Of a stretch of DNA of 25,573 bases, positions 7,449 through 15,625 are shown one piece after another. The stretch comes from QHXQ01 sp036389375. Its GTDB lineage: Bacteria; Acidobacteriota; Blastocatellia; Pyrinomonadales; Pyrinomonadaceae. The first letter of the stretch is position 1, and every line of letters starts with the position of its first letter. The DNA lies in the NCBI GenBank assembly GCA_036389375.1, contig DASVQA010000163.1:1-25573 (forward strand). The letters are read 5' to 3'. Both the position numbers and the translations under genes were made by a program. The notes under the pieces were generated by a model that made no database searches, was not told the DNA's origin, and saw nothing but the letters and a program-made list of their open reading frames with translations.

Positions 7449-10400
7449 CGTTAATTCTCTCCCGCACGATCCTGATCCCTTCCCACGCGGGCAAGTGCCC
7501 GGCGGCGCGCGCCTGCACGATCCGTACCCACCAGTACGCGCTCAACAGCCTCGCTTGCCCCGTTTCAAGCCAATCATCATTGAGCCGAAATCGTCTCCAC
7601 GGCAGCCACCAGTAGGCTTGTCGCCCGTGTGTCAGCCGGTTAAAGCCGACGTAGGCATATTCGAGCAGATGCACGGCATACTGACGTTCAGCCCGTCGCC
7701 ACTCCGAGATCGTACCGGCATTGACGAGGCCGATGAGATCGCTGATCAAGGTTACTTGCTGCGCCAGTGTACTGTTCGGCGTGAGCCGCTCGCGGAGCGC
7801 CTGAATCAGCGCACAGACGTTCGACAGGCCACGGTTGAAGTCGCCGGTGATGGCGCGCGCGCGATCTATGGCCGGGGCGAGGTCGAATTCGCTGGCGAAA
7901 GCACGGTCTATGTTGCGCGCAAGGTCGCGGGCCAGATCAAGCGCGCGGTCTATGTTGCGCGTGCGTGTGTGCGAGCGATCAAGCAGGAACGATAACGACT
8001 GAGCGAGGTCGTGCGCCAGCGTATCGGCGACGGCGCGCTCAAGGTGGAGACCGAAGCTGCCGACGAGCGCGCGACTGAGGCCGAGGATGCGGCTCAGGTC
8101 GCGCGCACTCTCAAGCGCACTGTCTTCAACGACGAAGGCGCGCGCTAACACGTTAACGTCGATCACGTTGCTGGAGAGCGCATCTTCATAGAGTTGCGCG
8201 GGCGGCGGCGGCATATTCGGGCCCACCAGCAACGCAAGCTGCTGCCTGATCTCCTGCACGCGCGCGTCCGGCAGCACTAAATTGTAACCTATGCTCCAAC
8301 CACCAAGCTCGGTATTTTTCGCGGGCTGCGCAAGCGCCTCCGTGCTGATCGGCAGGCGATAGAACGCGCTCCCGCCCTGTCGTTGGTTGAGCCAGTCACA
8401 AAAGGCTTTTGCATCCTCATCGCGCACGCCGCAGATGGGCGTGCTCGCTTGCCCGGCGCTGAAATGAAAGTCGCTCCAATGATCGGGCTGCAAGTGCTGA
8501 CCTTGTTCGCGCATCTCGTCCAGAAAAAGCTGGTACTCGGCACAGTTGATGAAGGCGGCGTCAATCTCGCGCGTGTCGTCAATGCGCTGCATCGAGTTGC
8601 TGCGGGTGAGACTCAGGCGGCGCGAGAGTTGGGCTTCCGCCGCCAGCCGCCGGAGCGCCTGATCGGGTGATTCCAGCGCCGCCGTGATGTGCTCGTCAAC
8701 GGCCCGGCGCACCTCTTCGCTGATCTCGCGCGCGCCTTCCTCCATAATCTCTGCGGCCAAGGTCAACGCCGGAATGTTATTGGCCGCCAGACACGCTTCG
8801 AGGATCGGTGTGGCATCGCCCTGCGCCGCGTACAGCCGGAGCGTCTCATGCCACCAACTGTTTTCGACGAGCCGACTCCAATCCGCCGGCGGCTTGCGCT
8901 CGGCCAGCCAGTAGGCGGCGGTCAGATATTCCTGAAAGGTCAGGTGCGCGAAACTCCAACGCCCGCTTTCGCGTTCGAGCAGCAGGCCGCTGCTGGCTTG
9001 CAGGTCGGTGAGAAAATTTTGCTGCCCTTCGCCGTTGACGCCGACGCGCAGGAGCAGAGGTTTGATCACGGCCAGCGCCCCGGCGGTGGCAATCTCGCGC
9101 CGTTCAAGTTTCATCATGTGCGCGGCGAGCGGCATCAGCACGACGCGTTTTTGATCCGTCGTCAGGTCTTCACTCTGCACGCCCTTCGCTTGCCGCCAGC
9201 GCCCGAGCAGCACTTCGCAAATCTCGCGGTACAACTCGATCCGGCTACCGGGCAGCGCGCCGCGATAACGATGCACCATTGCGATCATCGTCAACAGCAG
9301 CGGGTTGACGGTGAGTTCGTTGAGCGCCGCCACCTTCGGGTCGGCCAAGCGTTTCAGCAGGTCGTCGGCTTCCTGCCGCGCGCGCTGGCGCACGCCTTCG
9401 TCCACCTTGTTGCCCGCGCTGACGATCTCGTTCGCCAGATACCAGTTGCCGATAAACCTTTTCACCTGCTCGCCGCTGAAGGGCTGCACTTCTACGACGT
9501 TGGCGCGCTCAAGCGGCGCGTTCTCGTAGCCCTGCGGGCGCGAGGTGACGACGAAGCGGCAATTTGGATAATTGCGTAGTTGTTGATCGACCCAGCGCGA
9601 GATCGTCTTGCGCTGTTCCGCGCGCGCCACTTCATCCAGCCCGTCGAGCAGCACGAGACACGCGCCCCGGCGCAGTTGGCGCTCGAACCATTGCGGCGGA
9701 GCCTTTAACTCGGCATAGCGCTCACTGGTGAAAGCCTGTTGCGCCAACTGGCCGAGCGTGATGTTCGGCTGCTCGATAATCGCGGCGACGTGTTCGCGCA
9801 GGAACAGCAGCAGCGGCGTATAGGCACGCAGCCCGAAGCGGCGCTGCTGATTGGCGGCCAAGGTCACGGCCACGTGCTGCAACAGAGTTGTCTTACCGCA
9901 GCCGGGCGGGCCGACAATCGCCAGCGCAATCGCATCGCCCGCGCGGTCTTCACTGGCGCGCACGAAATCCCAGACGCTCCGGGCGCTGGCAAATGCTTTG
10001 ACCGCGATGGGGTCGGGGTTCAAACGGTTGGGATTGGTCGAGGGCGAAATCTTCAAGTCCACAAAGACCTGATCCAACTTGAGCGTGAAGGTATTGATGA
10101 GGCCCAAGCCCCGCACATTGAAGACCTCGTGATTGATGCTCACCTGCTTGAGATAACGACGCTGGAAGCCGGGCGCTAACCGGGCCGGCATGGCCCGCAG
10201 CCAAGTGGCCGCGACTTTGATGGCGTCCTTCTTAAACTCTTCCCGCCAGAGTTCCGCCGCAAACTCTTGCGCGGCTCTACTGAGCACCAGCATCAACACC
10301 AAGCCTTCGTACAGCACGGCGAGCAGTACGCCGAGTCGCCAATGCTGCCTGAGCCAATCGGGCCGATACCAGTAGATGCCGCCCGCGCCGACGAGCAGGA

Positions 10401-10488
10401 GTAGCTGCGCGAGCGGCAGCCCGAGTTTTTGTAGCCGTTCGATTAGCCCGATGCCTTTATCCAGTTTGTCCAGCATGTAGTGCTCCAT
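7444..10488 (-). CDS. Membrane-anchored NACHT NTPase (STAND family) with SUMF1-like fragment
   Basis: This 1014-residue protein is a bacterial NACHT-type STAND ATPase. Two hydrophobic segments (about 24-41 and 51-70) suggest an N-terminal membrane anchor. The NACHT core has Walker A GPPGCGKT (193-200), Walker B LVLLDGLDE (278-286), a sensor VVTSRPQGY (313-321), a winged-helix-like region, and the FAHLTFQEYLTAAYW motif (513-527) that closes many NACHT modules. Residues about 637-718 resemble the N-terminal half of a formylglycine-generating-enzyme (SUMF1/DUF323) domain (AEYQLFLDE, PDHW, GVRDEDAKAFCDWL). The tail has repetitive ARDLARNIDRA-like helices (about 785-890) and ends in AWEGIRIVRERI. 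Bacterial NACHT proteins include antiphage defence sensors; that role is inference here. An alternative start at Met5 (10476) has GGAG 6 bp upstream, whereas Met1 has no evident ribosome-binding site. Confidence 0.93.
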   Translation of the reverse strand: MEHYMLDKLDKGIGLIERLQKLGLPLAQLLLLVGAGGIYWYRPDWLRQHWRLGVLLAVLYEGLVLMLVLSRAAQEFAAELWREEFKKDAIKVAATWLRAMPARLAPGFQRRYLKQVSINHEVFNVRGLGLINTFTLKLDQVFVDLKISPSTNPNRLNPDPIAVKAFASARSVWDFVRASEDRAGDAIALAIVGPPGCGKTTLLQHVAVTLAANQQRRFGLRAYTPLLLFLREHVAAIIEQPNITLGQLAQQAFTSERYAELKAPPQWFERQLRRGACLVLLDGLDEVARAEQRKTISRWVDQQLRNYPNCRFVVTSRPQGYENAPLERANVVEVQPFSGEQVKRFIGNWYLANEIVSAGNKVDEGVRQRARQEADDLLKRLADPKVAALNELTVNPLLLTMIAMVHRYRGALPGSRIELYREICEVLLGRWRQAKGVQSEDLTTDQKRVVLMPLAAHMMKLERREIATAGALAVIKPLLLRVGVNGEGQQNFLTDLQASSGLLLERESGRWSFAHLTFQEYLTAAYWLAERKPPADWSRLVENSWWHETLRLYAAQGDATPILEACLAANNIPALTLAAEIMEEGAREISEEVRRAVDEHITAALESPDQALRRLAAEAQLSRRLSLTRSNSMQRIDDTREIDAAFINCAEYQLFLDEMREQGQHLQPDHWSDFHFSAGQASTPICGVRDEDAKAFCDWLNQRQGGSAFYRLPISTEALAQPAKNTELGGWSIGYNLVLPDARVQEIRQQLALLVGPNMPPPPAQLYEDALSSNVIDVNVLARAFVVEDSALESARDLSRILGLSRALVGSFGLHLERAVADTLAHDLAQSLSFLLDRSHTRTRNIDRALDLARDLARNIDRAFASEFDLAPAIDRARAITGDFNRGLSNVCALIQALRERLTPNSTLAQQVTLISDLIGLVNAGTISEWRRAERQYAVHLLEYAYVGFNRLTHGRQAYWWLPWRRFRLNDDWLETGQARLLSAYWWVRIVQARAAGHLPAWEGIRIVRERINA
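7904..7961 (-). repeat. Two 16-bp direct repeats in the NACHT C-terminal coding region
   Basis: CGGTCTATGTTGCGCG occurs at 7904-7919 and again at 7946-7961. The 42-bp period equals 14 codons and encodes two copies of RNIDRA (residues 844-849 and 858-863). It marks recent or constrained duplication in the helical repeat region. Confidence 0.8.
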
Positions 10489-10659
10489 CTAAGCGAGGCT
10501 TACGGAGTGGCGGCGCGGCGGTGGCGAGGCGCAATCAATCCGGACGTAGTCTGGCAGAATAGAACAGAACGGCCGCAATTTCTAATAAAAGTTACAGCCG
10601 CAACCCGGCAGATTTCGTTGGCAGACAGGCGCGTGGATTTGCGGTAGGATAGCGGGCGC
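10489..10659. promoter_or_regulatory. Divergent control region between NACHT and kinase genes
   Basis: These 171 bp separate two divergent genes and must hold both promoters unless transcripts begin inside genes. There is an AT-rich patch at 10556-10592. On the plus strand TAGGAT (10645-10650) is a possible -10 box only 9 bp before the kinase ATG, with no good -35 at normal spacing, which would give a near-leaderless transcript. I see no strong inverted repeat. Boxes are weak guesses. Confidence 0.35.
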
Positions 10660-12783
10660 ATGACGGGACTTGAGCGTTACGTCGGTCAGGTGCTCGATGA
10701 GAAGTACCGCCTTGAGCGGCTGCTCGGACAGGGCGGCATGGGCGCGGTCTATCTCGCCACGCATCTCGGCACGGAGCGCTTCGTCGCCTTGAAGCTCATC
10801 ACGCCGCAGTTCATGCGCAACGCTGAGTTTGTCGAACGCTTCAAACGCGAGGCGCGCGCCGCCGGCCGGCTGCGCCACCCGAACGTGGTGGACGTAACCG
10901 ACTTCGGCTTCGCGCGGGCGGGCACGGAGCGCGTCGCCTATCTCGTGATGGAGTATCTGGACGGCTGCACGCTCGGCGACGTGCTTGCGGAAGAGGTGCG
11001 CCTGCCGCTCGAATGGGTGGTAGACATACTCGAACAGGTCTGCTCCGCCGTACACGAGGCGCACCAGCAGGGCATCGTCCACCGCGACCTGAAGCCCGAC
11101 AATATCTGGCTCGAACCAAACCGGCTCGGCGGCTATCGCGTCAAGGTGCTCGACTTCGGCATCGCCAAACTGGCCGAAGCGGGCACGACCGCGAGCGAGT
11201 CAACTGCGCCGTCGGCCATCGCGCCGCCCGTGCAGGTCGCAGCCGCGACAAGCGCGCCCGGCGCTGAGCGCGGGCCGGAAAAGATAAGCCGCGCGCCACG
11301 TCCCGCCGTCACCGACCTTGCAGCCGACACGCTCTTGCAGCCCGCCAGCCAGAACGACAACAGCAGCGGCCGCCCAAGCCAGCCCGACGCCGCGCGCGTT
11401 GCTGCGCCGCCTGCTTCGCTGGCCGGCGCGGCTGCCGCCGCCACGCCTGAGTCCGGCGAAACTGACGGCACGCTTTTGTTCCCGGCGCAGACCGCGCCTG
11501 CGCCCGCGCGCGTGACGCACGACGCAGCGGCCGACGCCGACGGGACGCGCCTGCTTGATCAAGCGACGCAGCCCGCGCCCGATCTGCCAGCGACCGTGTC
11601 CGCGGCGGCGACGGCGGCGGCGGCCGGGCTGACCCGCGTCGGCGCGATCATGGGCACGCCGCTCTACATGTCGCCCGAACAGTGTCGCGGCGAACAACTC
11701 GACGCGCGCGCAGACATCTACAGTCTCGGCGTCATCGCCTACCAGATGCTCGCGGGCACGCCGCCTTTTACGGGCGACATGATGACGATCATCGGGCAGC
11801 ACACAGGCGCGCCCCCGCCCCCTCTGCGCGAGCAGAACCACAAACTGCCGAAGCGCGCCGAGCGCGTCGTCATGTCGGCGCTGGCGAAAGACCCGGCGGA
11901 GCGACCGCAGACGGCCGCCGCCTTCGCCAACTCGCTGCGCGCAAACGTGGACGGCCTCGGCGCGCTCTATCGCCGCGCCTTCGCGCTCTACAGCGAATAC
12001 TTTCCGAAGTTCTTGCGCCTGTCGCTCATCGCGCATACTCCGCTCATTCTGCTCGCGCTCATGATGCTCACGCTGCAACTGCTGGACAAGCGTCTGCCGA
12101 AGGTGCTCTTTATCATCGGCATCGCCGTCGTCGGGCTATTACAGATCGCCGCCAACTTCCTGACCGCGTCGGTCATCTCCGGTGTGACCGCGATCATCGT
12201 CACGCAACTGACGGTTGCGCCGCTCCGCCCCGTCGAACTGCGCACGGCGTTCGCCGTCTTCCGCCGTCGCCTGCGCCCCTTCCTGCGCACGAGCATACGC
12301 ATCAGCCTGCGCATCATCGTGGGCTTTATCCTCTTTGTCATACCGGGCTTGGTGATGACCACGCGCTACCTGCTCTACTCGCCCGTCGTGCTGATGGAAG
12401 GGTTGGAGCGCAAGGCGGCGCTGCAACGTGCGCGCGCGCTGGCGGCGCGCTCGTGGCGCACGGTCATCTTTGTCACGCTCATCCAGTTCCTCGTGCCGAT
12501 GGCGGTTGGCGCGCTCATGGGCCGCTTATCTGTGGCCGGCCACCGCTCGTCGGCCGACCCGCGCGTTAAGATCACGACGAACCTATCGTCGCTCATCAAC
12601 ATCTTCATCCTGCCGCTTATGTCTATCGTGCCGGCGCTGCTCTATCTGAAGATGCGGCAGTTGGGCGGCGAGACGCTCAACGAGGTGCTGGCGCAGATGG
12701 AAGAGGTCGAACCCGTGCGCAGCCGTTGGCAACAGCGCATGCGGACGCGCCTGACCATCAACACACCGCACAACCGCACTTAA
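10660..12783 (+). CDS. Ser/Thr protein kinase with activation-segment insert and C-terminal membrane domain
   Basis: This 707-residue Hanks-type kinase has a glycine loop GQGGMGAV (23-30), ATP lysine Lys45, helix-C Glu64, catalytic loop HRDLKPDN (141-148), DFG (165-167), GTPLYMSPEQ (332-341), and DIYSLGVIAYQMLAG (352-366). All catalytic residues are present. Between DFG and GTPxYMSPE sits about 150 residues of Ala/Pro/Ser/Thr-rich, probably disordered sequence (172-325); normally this stretch is 20-25 residues. After the kinase domain (ending near 430) come about five to six hydrophobic segments (455-665) in a layout resembling YciC/UPF0259-like membrane domains, so the kinase should face the cytoplasm from the membrane. 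Its gene is divergent from the NACHT gene and 36 bp upstream of the S8 protease gene, with which it may be co-transcribed. No canonical ribosome-binding site is evident. Confidence 0.94.
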   Translation: MTGLERYVGQVLDEKYRLERLLGQGGMGAVYLATHLGTERFVALKLITPQFMRNAEFVERFKREARAAGRLRHPNVVDVTDFGFARAGTERVAYLVMEYLDGCTLGDVLAEEVRLPLEWVVDILEQVCSAVHEAHQQGIVHRDLKPDNIWLEPNRLGGYRVKVLDFGIAKLAEAGTTASESTAPSAIAPPVQVAAATSAPGAERGPEKISRAPRPAVTDLAADTLLQPASQNDNSSGRPSQPDAARVAAPPASLAGAAAAATPESGETDGTLLFPAQTAPAPARVTHDAAADADGTRLLDQATQPAPDLPATVSAAATAAAAGLTRVGAIMGTPLYMSPEQCRGEQLDARADIYSLGVIAYQMLAGTPPFTGDMMTIIGQHTGAPPPPLREQNHKLPKRAERVVMSALAKDPAERPQTAAAFANSLRANVDGLGALYRRAFALYSEYFPKFLRLSLIAHTPLILLALMMLTLQLLDKRLPKVLFIIGIAVVGLLQIAANFLTASVISGVTAIIVTQLTVAPLRPVELRTAFAVFRRRLRPFLRTSIRISLRIIVGFILFVIPGLVMTTRYLLYSPVVLMEGLERKAALQRARALAARSWRTVIFVTLIQFLVPMAVGALMGRLSVAGHRSSADPRVKITTNLSSLINIFILPLMSIVPALLYLKMRQLGGETLNEVLAQMEEVEPVRSRWQQRMRTRLTINTPHNRT

Positions 12784-12819
12784 TAACCGCCCGTTTAAGA
12801 AACGAGTTGCCACCAACCC

Positions 12820-15582
12820 ATGAGCTTTACCAAACTCGCAGCGTCTCTGTTCGCCGTGCTCGCCCTGTGCTGCGCCGGTGCGGGCGATGAACTGTCGCGC
12901 ACACGTACACGTTCACGCGCACTCGCCGTAAAAAAAGTGTCCGCGCCGCCCTGGATTAGCGCGCAGCCCAAGCCGCGCGCCCCGCAAGCTGCTTACGTCG
13001 CGGACGAGTTGCTGGTGCAGTTCGCGGATGCGAAAACGATGCGCGCGGCGCGCACGACGCACGCGCAGACGGGTGCGACGGTGCTCGGCGAGTTCACCTT
13101 CGCCGCGTGGCAGCACATACGCCTGCCGCGCGGTTTGAGCGTTAAGGCGGCGCTCCTGCGCTACCGTCAAGCGCCCGGCGTCATCAGCGCGCAGCCGAAC
13201 TACCTCTATCACCTCGCGGACACGACGCCGAACGACCCTCTCTTCAATCAGCAATCCGGCTTGCAGCAGATCAAAGCGCTGCTTGCGTGGGACGTGACGA
13301 CCGGCGCAAGCAGCGTCGTCGTCGCCATCATCGACACCGGCATACGCTACACGCACGAAGACCTGAGCGCGAACATGTGGCGCAACCCCGGCGAGATTCC
13401 GGGCAACGGCGTTGACGATGACGCCAACGGCTACGTGGACGACATCTACGGCATTGACACCGCCAACAACGACACAAACCCGCTGGACGATTTCGGGCAC
13501 GGCACACACGTCGCCGGCATCGTCGGCGCAATCGGCAATAACGCGGTCGGCGTGGCGGGCGTCAACTGGCAGGTGCGGCTGATGGCGCTCAAGATGTTCG
13601 ACGCCAGCGGCAACGGCACTTCGGCAACGGCCGTCGCGGCCTTTCAATACGTCGTGATGATGAAGCGGCGCGGCGTGAACGTGCGCGTGACGAACAACAG
13701 TTGGGGCGGCGCACCCGAAGCGCCCGCCTTCGATCAGGCGCTCAAGAGCGCGTTCGACGCGGCGGCCGCCGCCGACATGCTCAACGTCTGCGCCGCCGGC
13801 AACTTCAACACCAACACGGACGCCGCGCCCTTCTACCCCGCGAGCTACGAACTGCCGGCCATCATCTCGGTTGCCGCCTCGGACGCGCTCGACAATCGCG
13901 CGGGCTTCTCCAACTACGGCGCAACGTCGGTCGATCTGGCCGCGCCCGGCGTCTCAATCCTGAGCACCTTCAACAGCGGCGACACGGGTTACGGCCAAAT
14001 GAGCGGCACTTCCATGTCTGCGCCGATGGTCACGGGCGCGGCGGCGCTCCTCGCAGCGCACGACGCCACGCTCAGCGCGCTTTCGCTCAAGGCGGCGCTC
14101 CTGAACTCAGTTGACGTGCTACCGCAGTGGTCTGGGCTTGTGCTGACGGGCGGTCGGCTAAACGTCGCCCGCGCGCTGCAAACGTCCTTCGCGTGCGCCT
14201 TCAACGCGACGCCCGCGAGCGCCACGTTCAGCGCGAGCGGCGGCGCGGGCAACGTCAGCGTCAACGCTACGGCGGGCTGCAACTGGGTGGCGACGAGCAA
14301 CGCCGCGTGGCTCACGATAGACTCCGGCGCAAGCGGCGCGGGCAACGGCGTGGTCAACTACACGGTCGCCGCCAACAACGGTGCGACGCGCACCGGCACG
14401 CTCGTCGTCGCCGATCAGATCATCAACGTCACACAGGCCGCAGGCGTGCCGCCGCCCGACCCGACGCCCACGCCGGTCGGCGCGGGCCAAGTCCTCATCA
14501 CAGAGTTTCGCATTGACGGCCCGCAAGGCCCCGAAGATCAATTTGTCGAGCTTTACAACAACACGGATCAGACGCTCACGGTCTGGACGCACGACGGCTC
14601 GGCGGGCTGGGCACTCGTCTCCGCGACCGCTGCTGGCGGCACGCTCGCACCGCTCTACGTTATCCCCAACGGCACGACCTTGCGCGCACGCACGCACTAT
14701 CTCTACACGCCCGCGCGCGGCTACAGCCTCGCGCCCTACGGCGGCGCAAACGGGGCTGCGCCCGACGCGACCGGCCCCGCCATCTACACGCACGCAGCAG
14801 ATGCGCCCTTCGTCGGTCTCGCCCTCTTCCGCACGAGCAACCCGGCAAACTGGACGGCCGACTTCCGGCTCGACGCCGTCGGCGGCACGCTGAGCGCCGC
14901 GCTCCTGCGCGAAGGCGCAGGGCTGGCGCAGAACTTCGCCTTCGTCTCCGACGTGCAATACAGTTGGACGCGCAAACTAACGACCGGCCTGCCGCAGGAC
15001 ACGAACGACAACGCGCAGGACTTCGCGCTCGTCTCGACCAGCGGCGGACTGCTCGGCGGCGTGCAAGCAACCTTGGGCGCACCGGGCCCTGAGAACGGCG
15101 CAAGCCCGCTCCAACGCAACGCGCAGATCAAAGCGGCGCTCATAGACACGCAGGTCGGCTCGACCGATCCGCCCAACCGCGTGCGCGACACCACGGCCGT
15201 CCCGAATGGCGCGCAGGGCACGCTCATCATCCGGCGCAGATTCAAGAATGGCAGCGGGCGCGCCGTCACGCGGCTGCGCTTTCGCATCGTGGACATCACG
15301 ACGCTCGGCACGCCCAATCCCGGCGGCGCACAGTCGGACGTGCGCGCGCTCGATTCCCTTGACGTGACGGTGACGACGACGGGCGGCGCGGTGCTTGTCA
15401 AAGGCACGACGCTTGAGCAGCCCCCAACACAGATCGCAGGTGGCGGGTTGAATTCGACGTTGACGGTGGCGCTTAACAATGGCGTCTTGACGAACGGGGC
15501 AAGCGTGGACGTGCAGTTCCGCTTAGGCGTGCAGACGAACGGGCGCTTCCGCTTCCTCATTAACGTCGAAGCACTACCATGA
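12820..15582 (+). CDS. Secreted subtilisin-like S8 peptidase with BACON and lamin-tail-like domains
   Basis: The 920-residue protein starts with a signal peptide (about 1-22). An inhibitor-like propeptide region follows (YVADELLVQF to PNYLY, about 59-130). The peptidase S8 domain has the full triad: Asp172 in IDTG, His227 in GHGTH and Ser398 in GTSMSAP, plus the oxyanion Asn328 in AAGN. Residues about 457-540 form a BACON-type domain (CxWxATSNAAWLTI, ending INVTQAAG). A PDPTPTP linker leads to a lamin-tail-like domain from about 555 (VLITEFRIDGP, then EDQFVELYNNT). The last 150 residues are beta-rich and not recognised. It is probably an extracellular or surface protease. The gene follows the kinase by 36 bp on the same strand. 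Confidence 0.94.
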   Translation: MSFTKLAASLFAVLALCCAGAGDELSRTRTRSRALAVKKVSAPPWISAQPKPRAPQAAYVADELLVQFADAKTMRAARTTHAQTGATVLGEFTFAAWQHIRLPRGLSVKAALLRYRQAPGVISAQPNYLYHLADTTPNDPLFNQQSGLQQIKALLAWDVTTGASSVVVAIIDTGIRYTHEDLSANMWRNPGEIPGNGVDDDANGYVDDIYGIDTANNDTNPLDDFGHGTHVAGIVGAIGNNAVGVAGVNWQVRLMALKMFDASGNGTSATAVAAFQYVVMMKRRGVNVRVTNNSWGGAPEAPAFDQALKSAFDAAAAADMLNVCAAGNFNTNTDAAPFYPASYELPAIISVAASDALDNRAGFSNYGATSVDLAAPGVSILSTFNSGDTGYGQMSGTSMSAPMVTGAAALLAAHDATLSALSLKAALLNSVDVLPQWSGLVLTGGRLNVARALQTSFACAFNATPASATFSASGGAGNVSVNATAGCNWVATSNAAWLTIDSGASGAGNGVVNYTVAANNGATRTGTLVVADQIINVTQAAGVPPPDPTPTPVGAGQVLITEFRIDGPQGPEDQFVELYNNTDQTLTVWTHDGSAGWALVSATAAGGTLAPLYVIPNGTTLRARTHYLYTPARGYSLAPYGGANGAAPDATGPAIYTHAADAPFVGLALFRTSNPANWTADFRLDAVGGTLSAALLREGAGLAQNFAFVSDVQYSWTRKLTTGLPQDTNDNAQDFALVSTSGGLLGGVQATLGAPGPENGASPLQRNAQIKAALIDTQVGSTDPPNRVRDTTAVPNGAQGTLIIRRRFKNGSGRAVTRLRFRIVDITTLGTPNPGGAQSDVRALDSLDVTVTTTGGAVLVKGTTLEQPPTQIAGGGLNSTLTVALNNGVLTNGASVDVQFRLGVQTNGRFRFLINVEALP

Positions 15583-15592
15583 GGCGTAGGGC

Positions 15593-15625
15593 TGAGGGTT
15601 TGAGGGAATGAGGAATGAGGAATGA
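15593..15625 (+). repeat. TGAGGGA/TGAGGAA short tandem repeats after the protease gene
   Basis: Degenerate units TGAGGGTT, TGAGGGAA, TGAGGAA, TGAGGAA and TGA run from 10 bp after the protease stop codon into the start of the next gene, whose ATG (15615) lies inside a unit. Related arrays occur at 21624-21640 (reverse) and 23797-23824. Confidence 0.7.

Noticed and set aside
8689..9579. 296-codon plus-strand open frame inside the NACHT gene
   Set aside because: Its span covers the NACHT motifs on the other strand, and the translated product has no domain pattern.
11682..12569. 295-codon plus-strand frame overlapping the kinase in another frame
   Set aside because: The Arg/His/Ala-rich product is a frame-shifted reading of the kinase membrane domain.
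14158..14958. 266-codon minus-strand frame opposite the S8 protease
   Set aside because: Antisense shadow; the protease reading frame is complete and has a triad and ordered domains.
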